Shown here: positions 1-8,500 of the stretch, piece after piece
Layout: every line of letters starts with the position of its first letter
Numbering within the stretch: position 1 is the stretch's first letter
Assembly: GCA_934274515.1 (NCBI GenBank)
Contig: CAKQTC010000007.1
Coordinates: 69,670-133,669, forward strand
DNA from: an uncultured Clostridia bacterium
GTDB lineage: Bacteria > Bacillota > Clostridia > Christensenellales > DTU072
Reading direction: 5' to 3'
Length of the DNA: 64,000 nt
Made by a program: the position numbers and the translations under genes
The notes under the pieces: model-generated
Seen by the model: the letters and a program-made list of their open reading frames with translations, nothing else
Database searches by the model: none
Told to the model about the DNA's origin: nothing

Positions 1-209
1 ACAAATGCGTCAAACAATTTTTCATATAAATAATACGGCGTGGCGTAGCCGTGTACAAGCACTATGGTTTCGCCCTCTCCCTTTATCTCGTAGTGCGTCT
101 CGCCGCTTTGCAATTTGATAAACGAGCCGCCTTGCTTACATTTTTCTTCTTCGGTTAAATCGAATTTGTCGATTTGAGTTATAAACTTTTTCAATTCGTT
201 TTCCGTCAT
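1..209 (-). CDS. Alpha/beta hydrolase, N-terminal part (cut by window edge)
   Basis: The first 69 codons of a minus-strand gene start at an ATG at 209 and run off the left edge. The residues include the strand and oxyanion-loop pattern IVLVHGYATP, typical of alpha/beta hydrolase fold enzymes (HG followed by a loop before helix A). The start lies one base beyond the stop of the upstream glycerate kinase gene, so the two are almost certainly co-transcribed. The nucleophile elbow and catalytic triad lie outside the window, so the substrate cannot be judged and an esterase, lipase or peptidase role is equally possible. Confidence 0.75.
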   Translation of the reverse strand, partial: MTENELKKFITQIDKFDLTEEEKCKQGGSFIKLQSGETHYEIKGEGETIVLVHGYATPYYLYEKLFDAF

Positions 210-210
210 T

Positions 211-1338
211 TTAACAATCTCCCGTTATGATTTTGAGTAGTTTTTCCGCCGCTTTTTCGGCGTAGTGTGCCGCATTTTTTATCGAATCTTCTACTGTTTT
301 AGCGTATGACAATAACGTTTCGACGTGTTTTATCCCGCCTTTTTGGATTTCTTCTTCGCAAAGGACGGTGTACCCTGCAATCGCATATACGTCCGCGCCC
401 GCTTTTTTCGCTCTCTCGCATACACCGAAAACCGCTTTCCCGTGTAACGATTGTTCGTCTATTCTTCCCTCGCCGGTAACAACAGCGTCTACACCCGTAA
501 GTTTTTCATCAAAATCGATGAGATCTAATACGGCGTTTATTCCGCTACTTGCTTTCGCTCCGAGATAAGCGATAAACCCTCCGCCTAAACCGCCTGCCGC
601 TCCCGCGCATTTCAGATCGTTGAGCCTGATACCCGTCGCTTTTTCCGTAACCGCCGCAAAAGATTTCATTCCGGTTTCGAGAATATCCGCCGCGACCCCG
701 ACCGCACCTTTCTGTTCCCCGAAAAATCTTGTCGCGCCAAACTCTCCGAGAAGCGGATTGTCTACGTCGCTGACAAGGATAAACTCGATTCCTTTAAGAT
801 ACGCCGCGCCGCTTTGATCGACGCTTGTTATTTTGCCTAAATTCTCGCCTATCGGAATTATTTCTTCGCCGTACTTATCCGAAAACTTAAACCCCAACGC
901 ACTGAGCGCGCCTATACCGCCGTCGTTCGTCGCGCTGCCGCCCAAACAAAGAAAAATCTTTTTCGCTCCGCGATTAACTGCGTCGAATATAAGTTCACCT
1001 GTTCCGTAAGTAGTGGTTCGGAGCGCGTTCCCGTCACGATATTCGATAAGCGTAAGTCCGCTTGCCTCAGCCGTTTCTATTACGGCAGTGTCGCCTTTCA
1101 TCGCATAAAAAGCCGTAGTCTTCTCAAAAAGCGGGTTGTTGCACTCTTTTTGAATCTTTTTGTATCCGCCGCTTGAAAATATCGCAGAAAGCGTCCCCTC
1201 TCCGCCGTCCGCTATACCTACGCCGCGAACTTCAACGTCGAATTGCCCCTTTTTAGCAACCTCGGAAAATATTTCGGCGATTTTCATCGAACTCAACGTA
1301 CCCTTAAACGAGTCGGATGCCACTAAGACTTTTTTCAT
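211..1338 (-). CDS. glxK: Glycerate kinase
   Basis: A full-length (375 aa) member of the GarK/GlxK glycerate kinase family, which phosphorylates D-glycerate with ATP to 2- or 3-phosphoglycerate in the cytosol and feeds lower glycolysis. The start MKKVLVASDSFKGTLSS is the family N-terminal signature. Further family motifs are GVGIADGGEGT (about residues 40-50), LGGSATNDGG (about 132-141) and VVTGEGRIDEQS in the C-terminal third. It is the first gene of a unit with the downstream hydrolase and has its own sigma-A-like promoter just upstream. Whether it forms the 2- or 3-phospho product cannot be told from sequence. Confidence 0.93.
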   Translation of the reverse strand: MKKVLVASDSFKGTLSSMKIAEIFSEVAKKGQFDVEVRGVGIADGGEGTLSAIFSSGGYKKIQKECNNPLFEKTTAFYAMKGDTAVIETAEASGLTLIEYRDGNALRTTTYGTGELIFDAVNRGAKKIFLCLGGSATNDGGIGALSALGFKFSDKYGEEIIPIGENLGKITSVDQSGAAYLKGIEFILVSDVDNPLLGEFGATRFFGEQKGAVGVAADILETGMKSFAAVTEKATGIRLNDLKCAGAAGGLGGGFIAYLGAKASSGINAVLDLIDFDEKLTGVDAVVTGEGRIDEQSLHGKAVFGVCERAKKAGADVYAIAGYTVLCEEEIQKGGIKHVETLLSYAKTVEDSIKNAAHYAEKAAEKLLKIITGDC

Positions 1339-1375
1339 ATCATACGAATATCCTATTGCTTATTTTCTAAAAAAA

Positions 1376-1405
1376 AGTATAACATATTATTATTGATTCG
1401 GTCAA
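1376..1405 (-). promoter_or_regulatory. Sigma-A-type promoter of glycerate kinase
   Basis: On the minus strand TTGACC (1405-1400) and TATACT (1381-1376) are separated by 18 bp, placing the start of transcription about 30 nt before the gene's ATG at 1338. Confidence 0.6.
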
Positions 1406-1460
1406 CACACTATTCTTTTCACCAAAGCAAAACAATTATTTAATTTAATTTCTTATATTA

Positions 1461-1528
1461 TTTGTAGCGTGGGATACGTTTAACTGATGTTTTGCAGTTT
1501 ATTTGTAGCAACCGATACATATAACTGA
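1461..1528. repeat. Pair of imperfect 27-nt direct repeats
   Basis: Two copies, 1461-1487 and 1502-1528, share TTTGTAGC, then four differing bases, GATAC, three differing bases, and TAACTGA. The spacing is 41 bp from start to start, about four helical turns. They lie between the rho terminator and the glycerate kinase promoter. The function is unknown; a tandem regulator-binding site is one possibility. Confidence 0.4.
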
Positions 1529-1545
1529 CGAGATGATTTCATGGG

Positions 1546-1576
1546 GTAAAAAATAAAGCGACCGAAAGGTCGCTTT
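1546..1576 (-). terminator. Rho-independent terminator of rho
   Basis: A 9-bp perfect stem AAAGCGACC/GGTCGCTTT with a four-base loop (1555-1576) is followed on the minus strand by ATTTTTTACC. It lies about 20 bp after the rho stop codon. Confidence 0.85.
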
Positions 1577-1598
1577 AAGATTTTTTAGTTATGAGCGT

Positions 1599-3308
1599 TT
1601 AATTCTTCCAAAAACCTTGTTTTTGCATTATTTTAATTTTCAAATCCATTTGCTCCATAAACTCTTTATTCGTTTTGGTTTTTATGAGTTCGTTTATCAT
1701 GATTTCGGACGCGTCGCCTCCGTCGCCTGCGTTCAGCATACGGCGCATACCCCAAACGGTTTCGAGTTCTTTTTGCGTAAGAAGAAGTTCCTCTCTTCTC
1801 GTTCCGCTCCTGTTAAGGTCGATTGCGGGGAAGATTCGTTTTTCCGTAAGTCTTCTGTCAAGATGGATTTCCATATTTCCCGTGCCTTTGAACTCTTCAT
1901 AAATTACGTCGTCCATGCGGCTGCCCGTATCAATAAGAGCGGTTGCGATAATCGTAAGACTACCGCCGTTTTCTATATTTCTTGCCGCTCCGAAAAATCT
2001 TTTAGGGCTGTGCAATGCGCCGGGGTCTATTCCGCCCGACAACGTTCTTCCGGTAGGGGCGATTGTTAGGTTATACGCTCTCGCAAGCCTTGTAAGACTA
2101 TCCATAAGTATAACGACGTCTTCTCCGAGTTCGACAAGGCGTTTTGCTCTTTCGAGTACAAGTTCCGCCGCTTTTGTATGATGTTCGGGCATTTCGTCGA
2201 AAGTCGAATACACGACCTCGCCTTTTATAGAACGTTGCATATCCGTTACTTCTTCGGGACGTTCGTCAATAAGCAACACGATAAGATGCGCTGAAGGATA
2301 ATTAACGGAAATACTGTTTGCAACTTTTTTTAACAAAGTCGTTTTACCGGCTTTCGGCGGCGAAACAATCATTGCCCTTTGTCCTTTTCCTATCGGCGCA
2401 ACCAAGTCGATGCTTCTTATCGCAAGGTCGTTCTTTTCGCCTTCTATTTCCAGTCTGAATCTCGAATCGGGATAAATAGGAGTAAGATAATCGAAATTTT
2501 TTCTCTTAAATGCCGTTTCCGGGTCACGTCCGTTTACTTCGATTATATTAACTACGCCGGCAGGGCGATTTTCGCAGGTTTTTCTCGCTTCGGCTTTAAC
2601 CCAGTCGCCTTTTCTAAGTCCGCATTTTTTTATCTTTTGTGCGGCAATGTAGGCGTCTTTATCGCTACCTTCGTAGTTATGCGCGCGTAAAAAACCGTAC
2701 CCGTCCGGCATAATTTCAAGCACGCCTTCTTTTAATTCTAGCGGCAACTCTTCTTGCTGGGAATTGTTCACGGCAAATTGCTCGTCGTTTTCAATCGTTT
2801 TTTTATCCGTGTTAATCACTTGTTGGGCTGGTTGTGCAGGCACAGAATCCCGTTTTGCAAAAGTTTTCTTTTGTTGCGTCGAATCAAAAACTCGTTTGTA
2901 CTGTTTTTTTGCGTTTTCCGAACTATCGTCGGTAAATCCTTTATCGACAGAAGACGTAATACCTTTCAAAATCGCGTTTTTCATAGGTTTATCGATTAAA
3001 AACGCATGAGCGTCGATATTTTCGGTGTTTTCCGTTACTTCCGTCTTTTTGTCAACGTTGCCACCGCTATCTCTAAGGACGATTTTGCCGGGCGTTTTAG
3101 GCGGTCTGCCCGCTTTTCTTTCGGGTTTTTGCTCTTTTTTTTCTATGCCTTCTTTGGCTATTCTTGCGCAAATTGAAGATATTAAGTCGCCTTTTTTCAT
3201 CGACGTCGGGCTCTTTACCCCGAGCGTTCTGCCAATTATTCGAAGTTCGTATAACGGCATCGCTTCAAGAGTAGCCTCGTTAAAATTTGTGTAATCGTAT
3301 ACGTTCAT
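1599..3308 (-). CDS. rho: Transcription termination factor Rho
   Basis: Rho is the hexameric RNA-dependent ATPase/translocase that terminates transcription. Residues 1-50 are the Rho N-terminal helical (SAP-like) domain. Residues about 52-188 are a low-complexity, charged insert rich in Lys, Gln and Ser with an AT-hook-like GRPPK. Residues about 193-260 are the cold-shock-like RNA-binding fold with RNP1 GYGFLR. The RecA-like motor has Walker A PPKAGKTT (317-324), Walker B VVILMDSLTRLA and the arginine-rich DLNRSGTRREEL region. The 569-aa length exceeds the usual 420 or so because of the insert, which is a known feature of Rho in several Gram-positive lineages. The ATG at 3308 has a GGAGGATC ribosome site. 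Confidence 0.97.
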   Translation of the reverse strand: MNVYDYTNFNEATLEAMPLYELRIIGRTLGVKSPTSMKKGDLISSICARIAKEGIEKKEQKPERKAGRPPKTPGKIVLRDSGGNVDKKTEVTENTENIDAHAFLIDKPMKNAILKGITSSVDKGFTDDSSENAKKQYKRVFDSTQQKKTFAKRDSVPAQPAQQVINTDKKTIENDEQFAVNNSQQEELPLELKEGVLEIMPDGYGFLRAHNYEGSDKDAYIAAQKIKKCGLRKGDWVKAEARKTCENRPAGVVNIIEVNGRDPETAFKRKNFDYLTPIYPDSRFRLEIEGEKNDLAIRSIDLVAPIGKGQRAMIVSPPKAGKTTLLKKVANSISVNYPSAHLIVLLIDERPEEVTDMQRSIKGEVVYSTFDEMPEHHTKAAELVLERAKRLVELGEDVVILMDSLTRLARAYNLTIAPTGRTLSGGIDPGALHSPKRFFGAARNIENGGSLTIIATALIDTGSRMDDVIYEEFKGTGNMEIHLDRRLTEKRIFPAIDLNRSGTRREELLLTQKELETVWGMRRMLNAGDGGDASEIMINELIKTKTNKEFMEQMDLKIKIMQKQGFWKN

Positions 3309-3577
3309 TATTTTTTTTGTGATCCTCCGATTTATGTCGAATTATTTTAATATAATGGGAAACTGCTTATATGATAACCGCTTTTGCTTAAAAAACTAAC
3401 TAATAAATATTATTGTCATCTTCTCGGCGATATACCTACGCAAACGCGTATTTTTTGATAATTCGTAAAAATAAATAACTTTATGGCGCAAAGTAAACGT
3501 TGCGCACACAACACGCCGAAAACGTTTTGTTTTACTACTCCATACGGTTTCGCTCCTATATATTGTCTAGGGAAATT

Positions 3578-3605
3578 TGTATAACCGTACTTATTGTAAC
3601 ATCAA
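3578..3605 (-). promoter_or_regulatory. Candidate rho promoter and long leader
   Basis: On the minus strand TTGATG (3605-3600), 16 bp, then TATACA (3583-3578). If used, rho has a leader of about 265 nt with no gene in it. Rho is often autoregulated by attenuation inside its leader, so the length is plausible. The rest of 3309-3664 shows no credible coding sequence. Confidence 0.4.
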
Positions 3606-3664
3606 AAATTTGGCGTGTCAAGTCTGCGAACGGCAGGCGTTCTAACTTTAAGTTTCGATTAAAA

Positions 3665-3871
3665 TCAAAATTTCTTATTTTTTTGTTTAAGTTTTGTTTT
3701 ATTGCCGTTTTCATCGACGACATAAGTATTATCGAGATGTGCTTTAAGACTGCTTTTCATGCTTTCGACGTATTCTTTTCTCAGTCTTGCCTGCTCTTCC
3801 TTTTCTTCGTCGCTAAGTCCTTGCTCTCTCGACTTTTTCGCAAGATGATTAATTCTTTCTATATCCACCAT
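3665..3871 (-). CDS. ynzC: DUF896 (YnzC/YaaC-type) small protein
   Basis: A 68-aa cytosolic protein with the DUF896 pattern. The N-terminal helical hairpin IERINHLAKKSREQGLSDEE leads into ARLRKEYV and then SLKAHLDNTYVVDENGN. Known members form a two-helix bundle; in Bacillus subtilis ynzC sits in the SOS-induced yneA operon, and the molecular role is unclear. A strong ribosome site (GGAGGAG) precedes the ATG at 3871. The gene stands alone upstream of rho. A 14-bp inverted repeat lies 28 bp before the start codon. Confidence 0.85.
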   Translation of the reverse strand: MVDIERINHLAKKSREQGLSDEEKEEQARLRKEYVESMKSSLKAHLDNTYVVDENGNKTKLKQKNKKF

Positions 3872-3898
3872 TATATCTCCTCCTTTAATTTATAACAA

Positions 3899-3935
3899 CA
3901 ATCATAAATACCGGCCGTGCTGGTAGTTATGATTG
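3899..3935. promoter_or_regulatory. Inverted repeat upstream of ynzC
   Basis: CAATCATAAATACC (3899-3912) and GGTAGTTATGATTG (3922-3935) form a 14-bp inverted repeat with one mismatch and a 9-nt spacer. It has no flanking T tract, so it looks more like an operator or leader hairpin than a terminator. It does not resemble the Gram-positive LexA box. Confidence 0.45.
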
Positions 3936-4068
3936 GGAATTTTGTGCCTAAATCAGCAAAAATCGTGCTTGTCTATTTTAAGTTACCATTTTATAATATT
4001 TTTATATTTCGATTCTATGAGGTGTATAATGAAAAATCAAAACGGATACGTTGACAGTTTTGCAAAGT

Positions 4069-4287
4069 TCATTCAATGCCCCATTTTACGCCGCTCGCAG
4101 CGATTTTATCTTTTAGAAAATCGGCATAGCAATCGCCGTCGAGTTTGCCGAGATAGTACGCCTCGTCGCCAATACGAGTAACGCACGCGCACACGTTGTA
4201 CGGCGCGCCTCCGATTCTGTTTTCGTATCCGTTTTCGATGGGCGTTACGTCAACAAGGCACTCGCCTATACAAACTACTTTTGCCAT
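4069..4287 (-). pseudogene. Truncated PfkB-family sugar kinase (fructokinase-like)
   Basis: The 72 codons match only the N-terminal quarter of a PfkB/ribokinase-family kinase. The opening VVCIGECLVDV and the sugar-binding GGAPYNVCACVTRIG loop are intact, followed by LGKLDGDCYADFLKDKIAASGV, and the frame then stops after an unrelated VKWGIE. Family members are about 300-330 aa and carry the ATP site and catalytic Asp (GAGD) near the C terminus, all absent here. No remainder is seen on either strand nearby. The break point next to the TIR/acetyltransferase unit suggests a past insertion or deletion. The 166 bp between this fragment and the acetyltransferase gene shows nothing clear. Confidence 0.75.
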
Positions 4288-4453
4288 ATCTCGATATATC
4301 CGACCGTATTTTTCTTTTGCGTTGAAAAACGCTACTTATTGTTATTTTGTCTATTTCGCTATTTTTTTCTTCTTTGACGGCGATTATGCCTTTTGGTGTG
4401 CTAATTTGCCATTGCGTCGCACTTTTTTGGCATCGCGTGCAATTTTCTTTCAA

Positions 4454-5569
4454 TCAAAACTCATCAGGCGCGCTTATGCCGAAAGTGAGCGGAAAGATTT
4501 TGCTCTCGTCCAAAGTTCTGCTCGTGCCGTTGATTGCAAGGCGCACAAACTCGGCAACTTCAAACGCAAATTGCGGCTTTTTATCGGTTTTTGGCACGCT
4601 CGCTTTGCCATCGTCTACGCAAACCTCAAAGCACTCACCGCCAATTGAGATTGTTTCTTGAACGTTTTCAAAGCGTTTTATGCTCGTTTCGAGGTTGAGC
4701 ACCAAAAGCATTTGGACAAATCTCGCCATATCGTACACTTTGATTTGAAGTCCGTCCGAGAGCGACGCTCCCTCGCAAATGCCGTCAAGCACGCTTGCAA
4801 GGCGCACGTCGAGAGGATTGACAAGCACGTTGAACGTCTTGACGTTTTCAAAATCTGCAACCGCTTTCATAAGGCTGCCAACAACGCTCAAATCGGATAG
4901 GCATAGTTCGCCGACGCCTAGATTTTTGCGCGTTGCAAAGGTGTAATAACCGACGATTTTGCCGTCTTTGCGCACCGTGCGAAGTTGAGATTTTGAAAAC
5001 TGCAAACAAGGGACAAAACTCTCTTTCGTCCTAAGTTTCAAAGGCGAAAACTCTTGATAGATGTCAAAAATCTCGTCCAAATCCTCGGCTTTGAACTCGT
5101 TTATGCGCAACGAGCAATCGCTTGCCGCGTGGGCGTAAAAATAGCAATCGAAAGTGTAGCAAAGCGTTGAAAAACACTTTGTGTAGCCGTGGCGAGCATA
5201 TCTTTTTCTTGCGCCGGTGAGCATTGAAAACACCACTTGATTTTGTCTGTTGTCGGCGTCGATACGCTCCATAAGAGCGCGCATATAGCCCTTGCCTTGA
5301 CACTCCGGCAATGTTGCGACGCTGCCCAAAAATACAAACGGAAACTCGCCTTGCGACGTGGCGATAACCCCCGGGATATTCCCTGCCGCTGCAACGCCCT
5401 TACCACCGTCCTCGACGATGTAGTGATACTGCAAAAGGTTGCATTTGTCGCCGTACGCCTTGGGCATTATTTGCCTAAAATCAAATCCGTCCTCGCGCAC
5501 GGGACAAAACGCCGAATTGACGATTTTCAGCGTATCTTCCAAATTCTCTCTTCCGTAAACGATTTGCAT
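4454..5569 (-). CDS. Eis-type GNAT acetyltransferase with C-terminal sterol-carrier-like domain
   Basis: A 371-aa protein with the three-part layout of the Eis family: an N-terminal GNAT domain, a degenerate second GNAT-like domain, and a C-terminal SCP2-like domain. The acetyl-CoA loop is visible as LPECQGKGYMRALM (about residues 88-101). Relatives transfer acetyl groups to lysines of aminoglycosides, peptides or proteins; the substrate here is unknown. Its ATG is one base from the stop of the large TIR protein gene upstream, so the two form a bicistronic unit and the enzyme may act with, or protect against, the TIR protein. By eye the codon choice differs from flanking genes (more TTG and GAG), as in its partner. 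Confidence 0.8.
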   Translation of the reverse strand: MQIVYGRENLEDTLKIVNSAFCPVREDGFDFRQIMPKAYGDKCNLLQYHYIVEDGGKGVAAAGNIPGVIATSQGEFPFVFLGSVATLPECQGKGYMRALMERIDADNRQNQVVFSMLTGARKRYARHGYTKCFSTLCYTFDCYFYAHAASDCSLRINEFKAEDLDEIFDIYQEFSPLKLRTKESFVPCLQFSKSQLRTVRKDGKIVGYYTFATRKNLGVGELCLSDLSVVGSLMKAVADFENVKTFNVLVNPLDVRLASVLDGICEGASLSDGLQIKVYDMARFVQMLLVLNLETSIKRFENVQETISIGGECFEVCVDDGKASVPKTDKKPQFAFEVAEFVRLAINGTSRTLDESKIFPLTFGISAPDEF

Positions 5570-5570
5570 A

Positions 5571-8500
5571 TCAGCCTCCGATGTCGTGTATAATTTCGGA
5601 AATTATCCTTGCCGCGCCCGTTGACGATTTGCCCGTGCGCATGAGCGCAACGCTTGGGAACGAATCCCCCTCGAACTGCGCAAGCAACGGCAAATCTCTT
5701 GTGAAAAGCACGGCTTTTATGTGGTTGTTGTTGATAAGGTCCTCAACGTATTTGTCCGCACTGACGGGGTCTTTTGCCATAATCGCATTGTACTCGGTCA
5801 TGCCGACAATCATGACGTTGAAGTCGCTCGGCGCATAGACGGCTTTGTTAAACAGCGTGATATCGCGCACGACCACAACGTTGTCGAAACCGCGGTTCAA
5901 ATCCGTCTTTCGCAATATCTCTATTCCTCGATTTGCAAAGTCATCAAAGGTGATGAGCCTTGACATTTTGCCCCTTGTCTTGTCCTTGCCAAGCGGCGTG
6001 CAGAAGGTTTCGTTGAACTTTTTCAGAGTCATGGTTTGCGGCGTCTTTATCCTCACGCCCTCGTTGGTTGACAAGAAGATATAGTTGCCAATCTCAAATA
6101 TATCGTCAACTCCCTCGAACTGCAAACTTTCAAGCGAATAGGTGTCGGCAAAGGCGTAGTTTTCGATGTATCGAACGCTGTCCGGCACCAAAATGTGCTT
6201 TGTGAACATACAGCAAGATATGGAGTCACTGCCGATTGTCACGACGTCGTTTGGTATCACCACGTCGTCTTTTATGCCGCTGGGCACTCTAAACAACGTC
6301 TTGCCGTTTTGGTCGTTGCAATACATATATCCGTTTTCGTCCGAATAGAACGTCGGATTTCCCTTTTCAACCTCGATAAAGCCGAGGTTGTCGCAAAAGT
6401 CCGAAAAATTGGTGTTGGACTCTTTCACGCTTGGCGGAATAATGTATTTCTCAACGTTTTTGAGGTAGGAAAGCGCATTTGTTTCAAGCACCTCGACGCT
6501 ATCGGGAATACGCACCTCGCCTCGCAGCGCGTTGGTTGCAAAATACAGACGTTTTTTGTCCTTTGAAACGAGCATTTGGCCGTTATACTCGGTGGCAAAC
6601 GCGGGATTCGAGGGCGATACGACAATTTTTTCAAGCCCTAGACAGCGGCTCGCCAAGGGGTGATTGTATTTAAGATAGTTGTCGCCTAGTTTTATAAGTT
6701 TGAGCTTTGGGCAGTTGATAATCGCCCACGGCTTGACGCAAAGTTCTTTTGCGCCGCTCTCGTTGCGAGTTTTGGGTGCAAAATCTATCTCTTCAAGTTC
6801 AAAACAGTTGGCAAACACCGCTCGTCCCACCTCGGTTACGCAGGGCGGAATGCTGATTTTTTTGATGTTTTCCGCACCGAAAAAGAATTTGTCGGGCAAC
6901 TTTTCAAACCTCGCCTTGCTCAAAAACTCCTTCCGCAACGGACACGCGTCGTAATATTGTGATATTTTGTAGAGCGTAAGCGCGGCTTGCTCGAAACGGT
7001 AATCGGAGAGTAACTCGTCCAAATCCAAAACCGACAAAACGTCAAATTCTTTGAGGTATTTCAGCACGTGAAAATCGTTTTTGATTGGCTGCAACGTCTC
7101 CTGCACTAGTTCTTTGTCATTGCGATGTTGCGATATTTGTTCGTAGGCGTAGGAAGCTGCAAAATAACTCCTCACGTCGTCGTTCAAAAAGTAGTACTCG
7201 TCGGCAATCTTGTTGAGCACGGGATAATAGTCCCTAAACCTCAGCGAATTGCCCAGAACAGGTATCGCCTCGTCTATGCCGTGCGAGGCGTAGGACGTCT
7301 TTTTGAGGTTGTCGATTTCGCTCCACACTACCTTTAAGATGACATCCTCGATGTTGACGACGCTGTCTTTGAACATTGCCGAGATTTTTTTGGGAATGGA
7401 ATACGCCCCGTCCCCCTCGAACAGCTTTTTGTAGACCAAGATTTTGGAGTCGAACTCGTCCTTGACGTCGTATATCGAAAAATCTCTGCCGTCGCCGATA
7501 GCGTCCAAAAGCAAGTTGATTTTGGTGAAGTTGTCAAACACTTCAAAGAATCTGTCGTCACAATCAAGCTCGTCGAATTGAGCCGCGACGTCGCTTGTAT
7601 CAACGCCCTTGCCCGTCAATTTGTTGACGACGTACGCCACGATTTGCTTTTTGCCAAGCGGCAAAACAGAATACTTTTCAAAGTGCGAAAAAGTGTCGTA
7701 GTCCGCAGTCAACGACAACTTTCCGTCGGCATTTAGGCTTGTTGAGGGCAACACCACTCTAAACGCGCCGTCCATTTCTTTTATCTCACTCACAACGTTT
7801 TGCTTATCGCTTGCCGAGAGCGAATCGAAGTTGTCGATGAGCAGCGTGATTTTCGTCTTGAACGCGCTGAAATTGAAAAGGTCGTAGTAGTTGAGCCTGT
7901 ATGCAAGCGCGCTCCTGTCGCCGATATACTTTTTGACTGCGTCCCTGCCCCTGTACGCCAAGTTGCCAAGGTCGATGTAAAGGGACAAATCCGACTTTTT
8001 GAACCAAGTTTTCAAAAGACTCGTGATGCCGCATCCGAATCGAACGTGCAAAAACACATCTCCGCTTTTGGCAATCAAATCATCGCAAGTAACTCTCTTT
8101 TGGTCGTCGTCACAAACAACGTCGGGGATGCAATCTTGCCACACCTCGTCCTCGCCGCTTTCCAAAACAAAAAGCGTTCTTGCAGTGCGCAAAACCATTG
8201 GCGTGGTTTCATAACTCAAAGCACTCGTGTGGTCGAATTGCGCCTCTTGCGTTTCAAAAAACTTGCTTGCTTGGCACACGTCGTAAAGGCTGTCGATGAG
8301 CGACTCTATATCACTGCAATTTTGATAGGCGTCGTCAATCGCGCCGTTGAAAAGCGCGTATATCTTTTCGTCAACAAGGTTGCGATTCGGGTCGTCTGCA
8401 ACCTGCAAATTTGCCCTGTATTGGTGCGAAAAGCGATGATTTGCACTTCTAAACGGCTTTGCAAAATACAGATTTTGTGGCACTTGCGCGCCATACTCGG

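Noticed and set aside
1617..2069. Plus-strand frames opposite rho
   Set aside because: No family resemblance; they are shadows of the rho gene.
3899..3935. LexA box upstream of ynzC
   Set aside because: The inverted repeat does not match the CGAAC-N4-GTTCG type of Gram-positive LexA sites.
4250..4453. A 67-codon minus-strand frame before the broken kinase gene
   Set aside because: It overlaps the kinase start in another frame, has no ribosome site and no recognisable motif.
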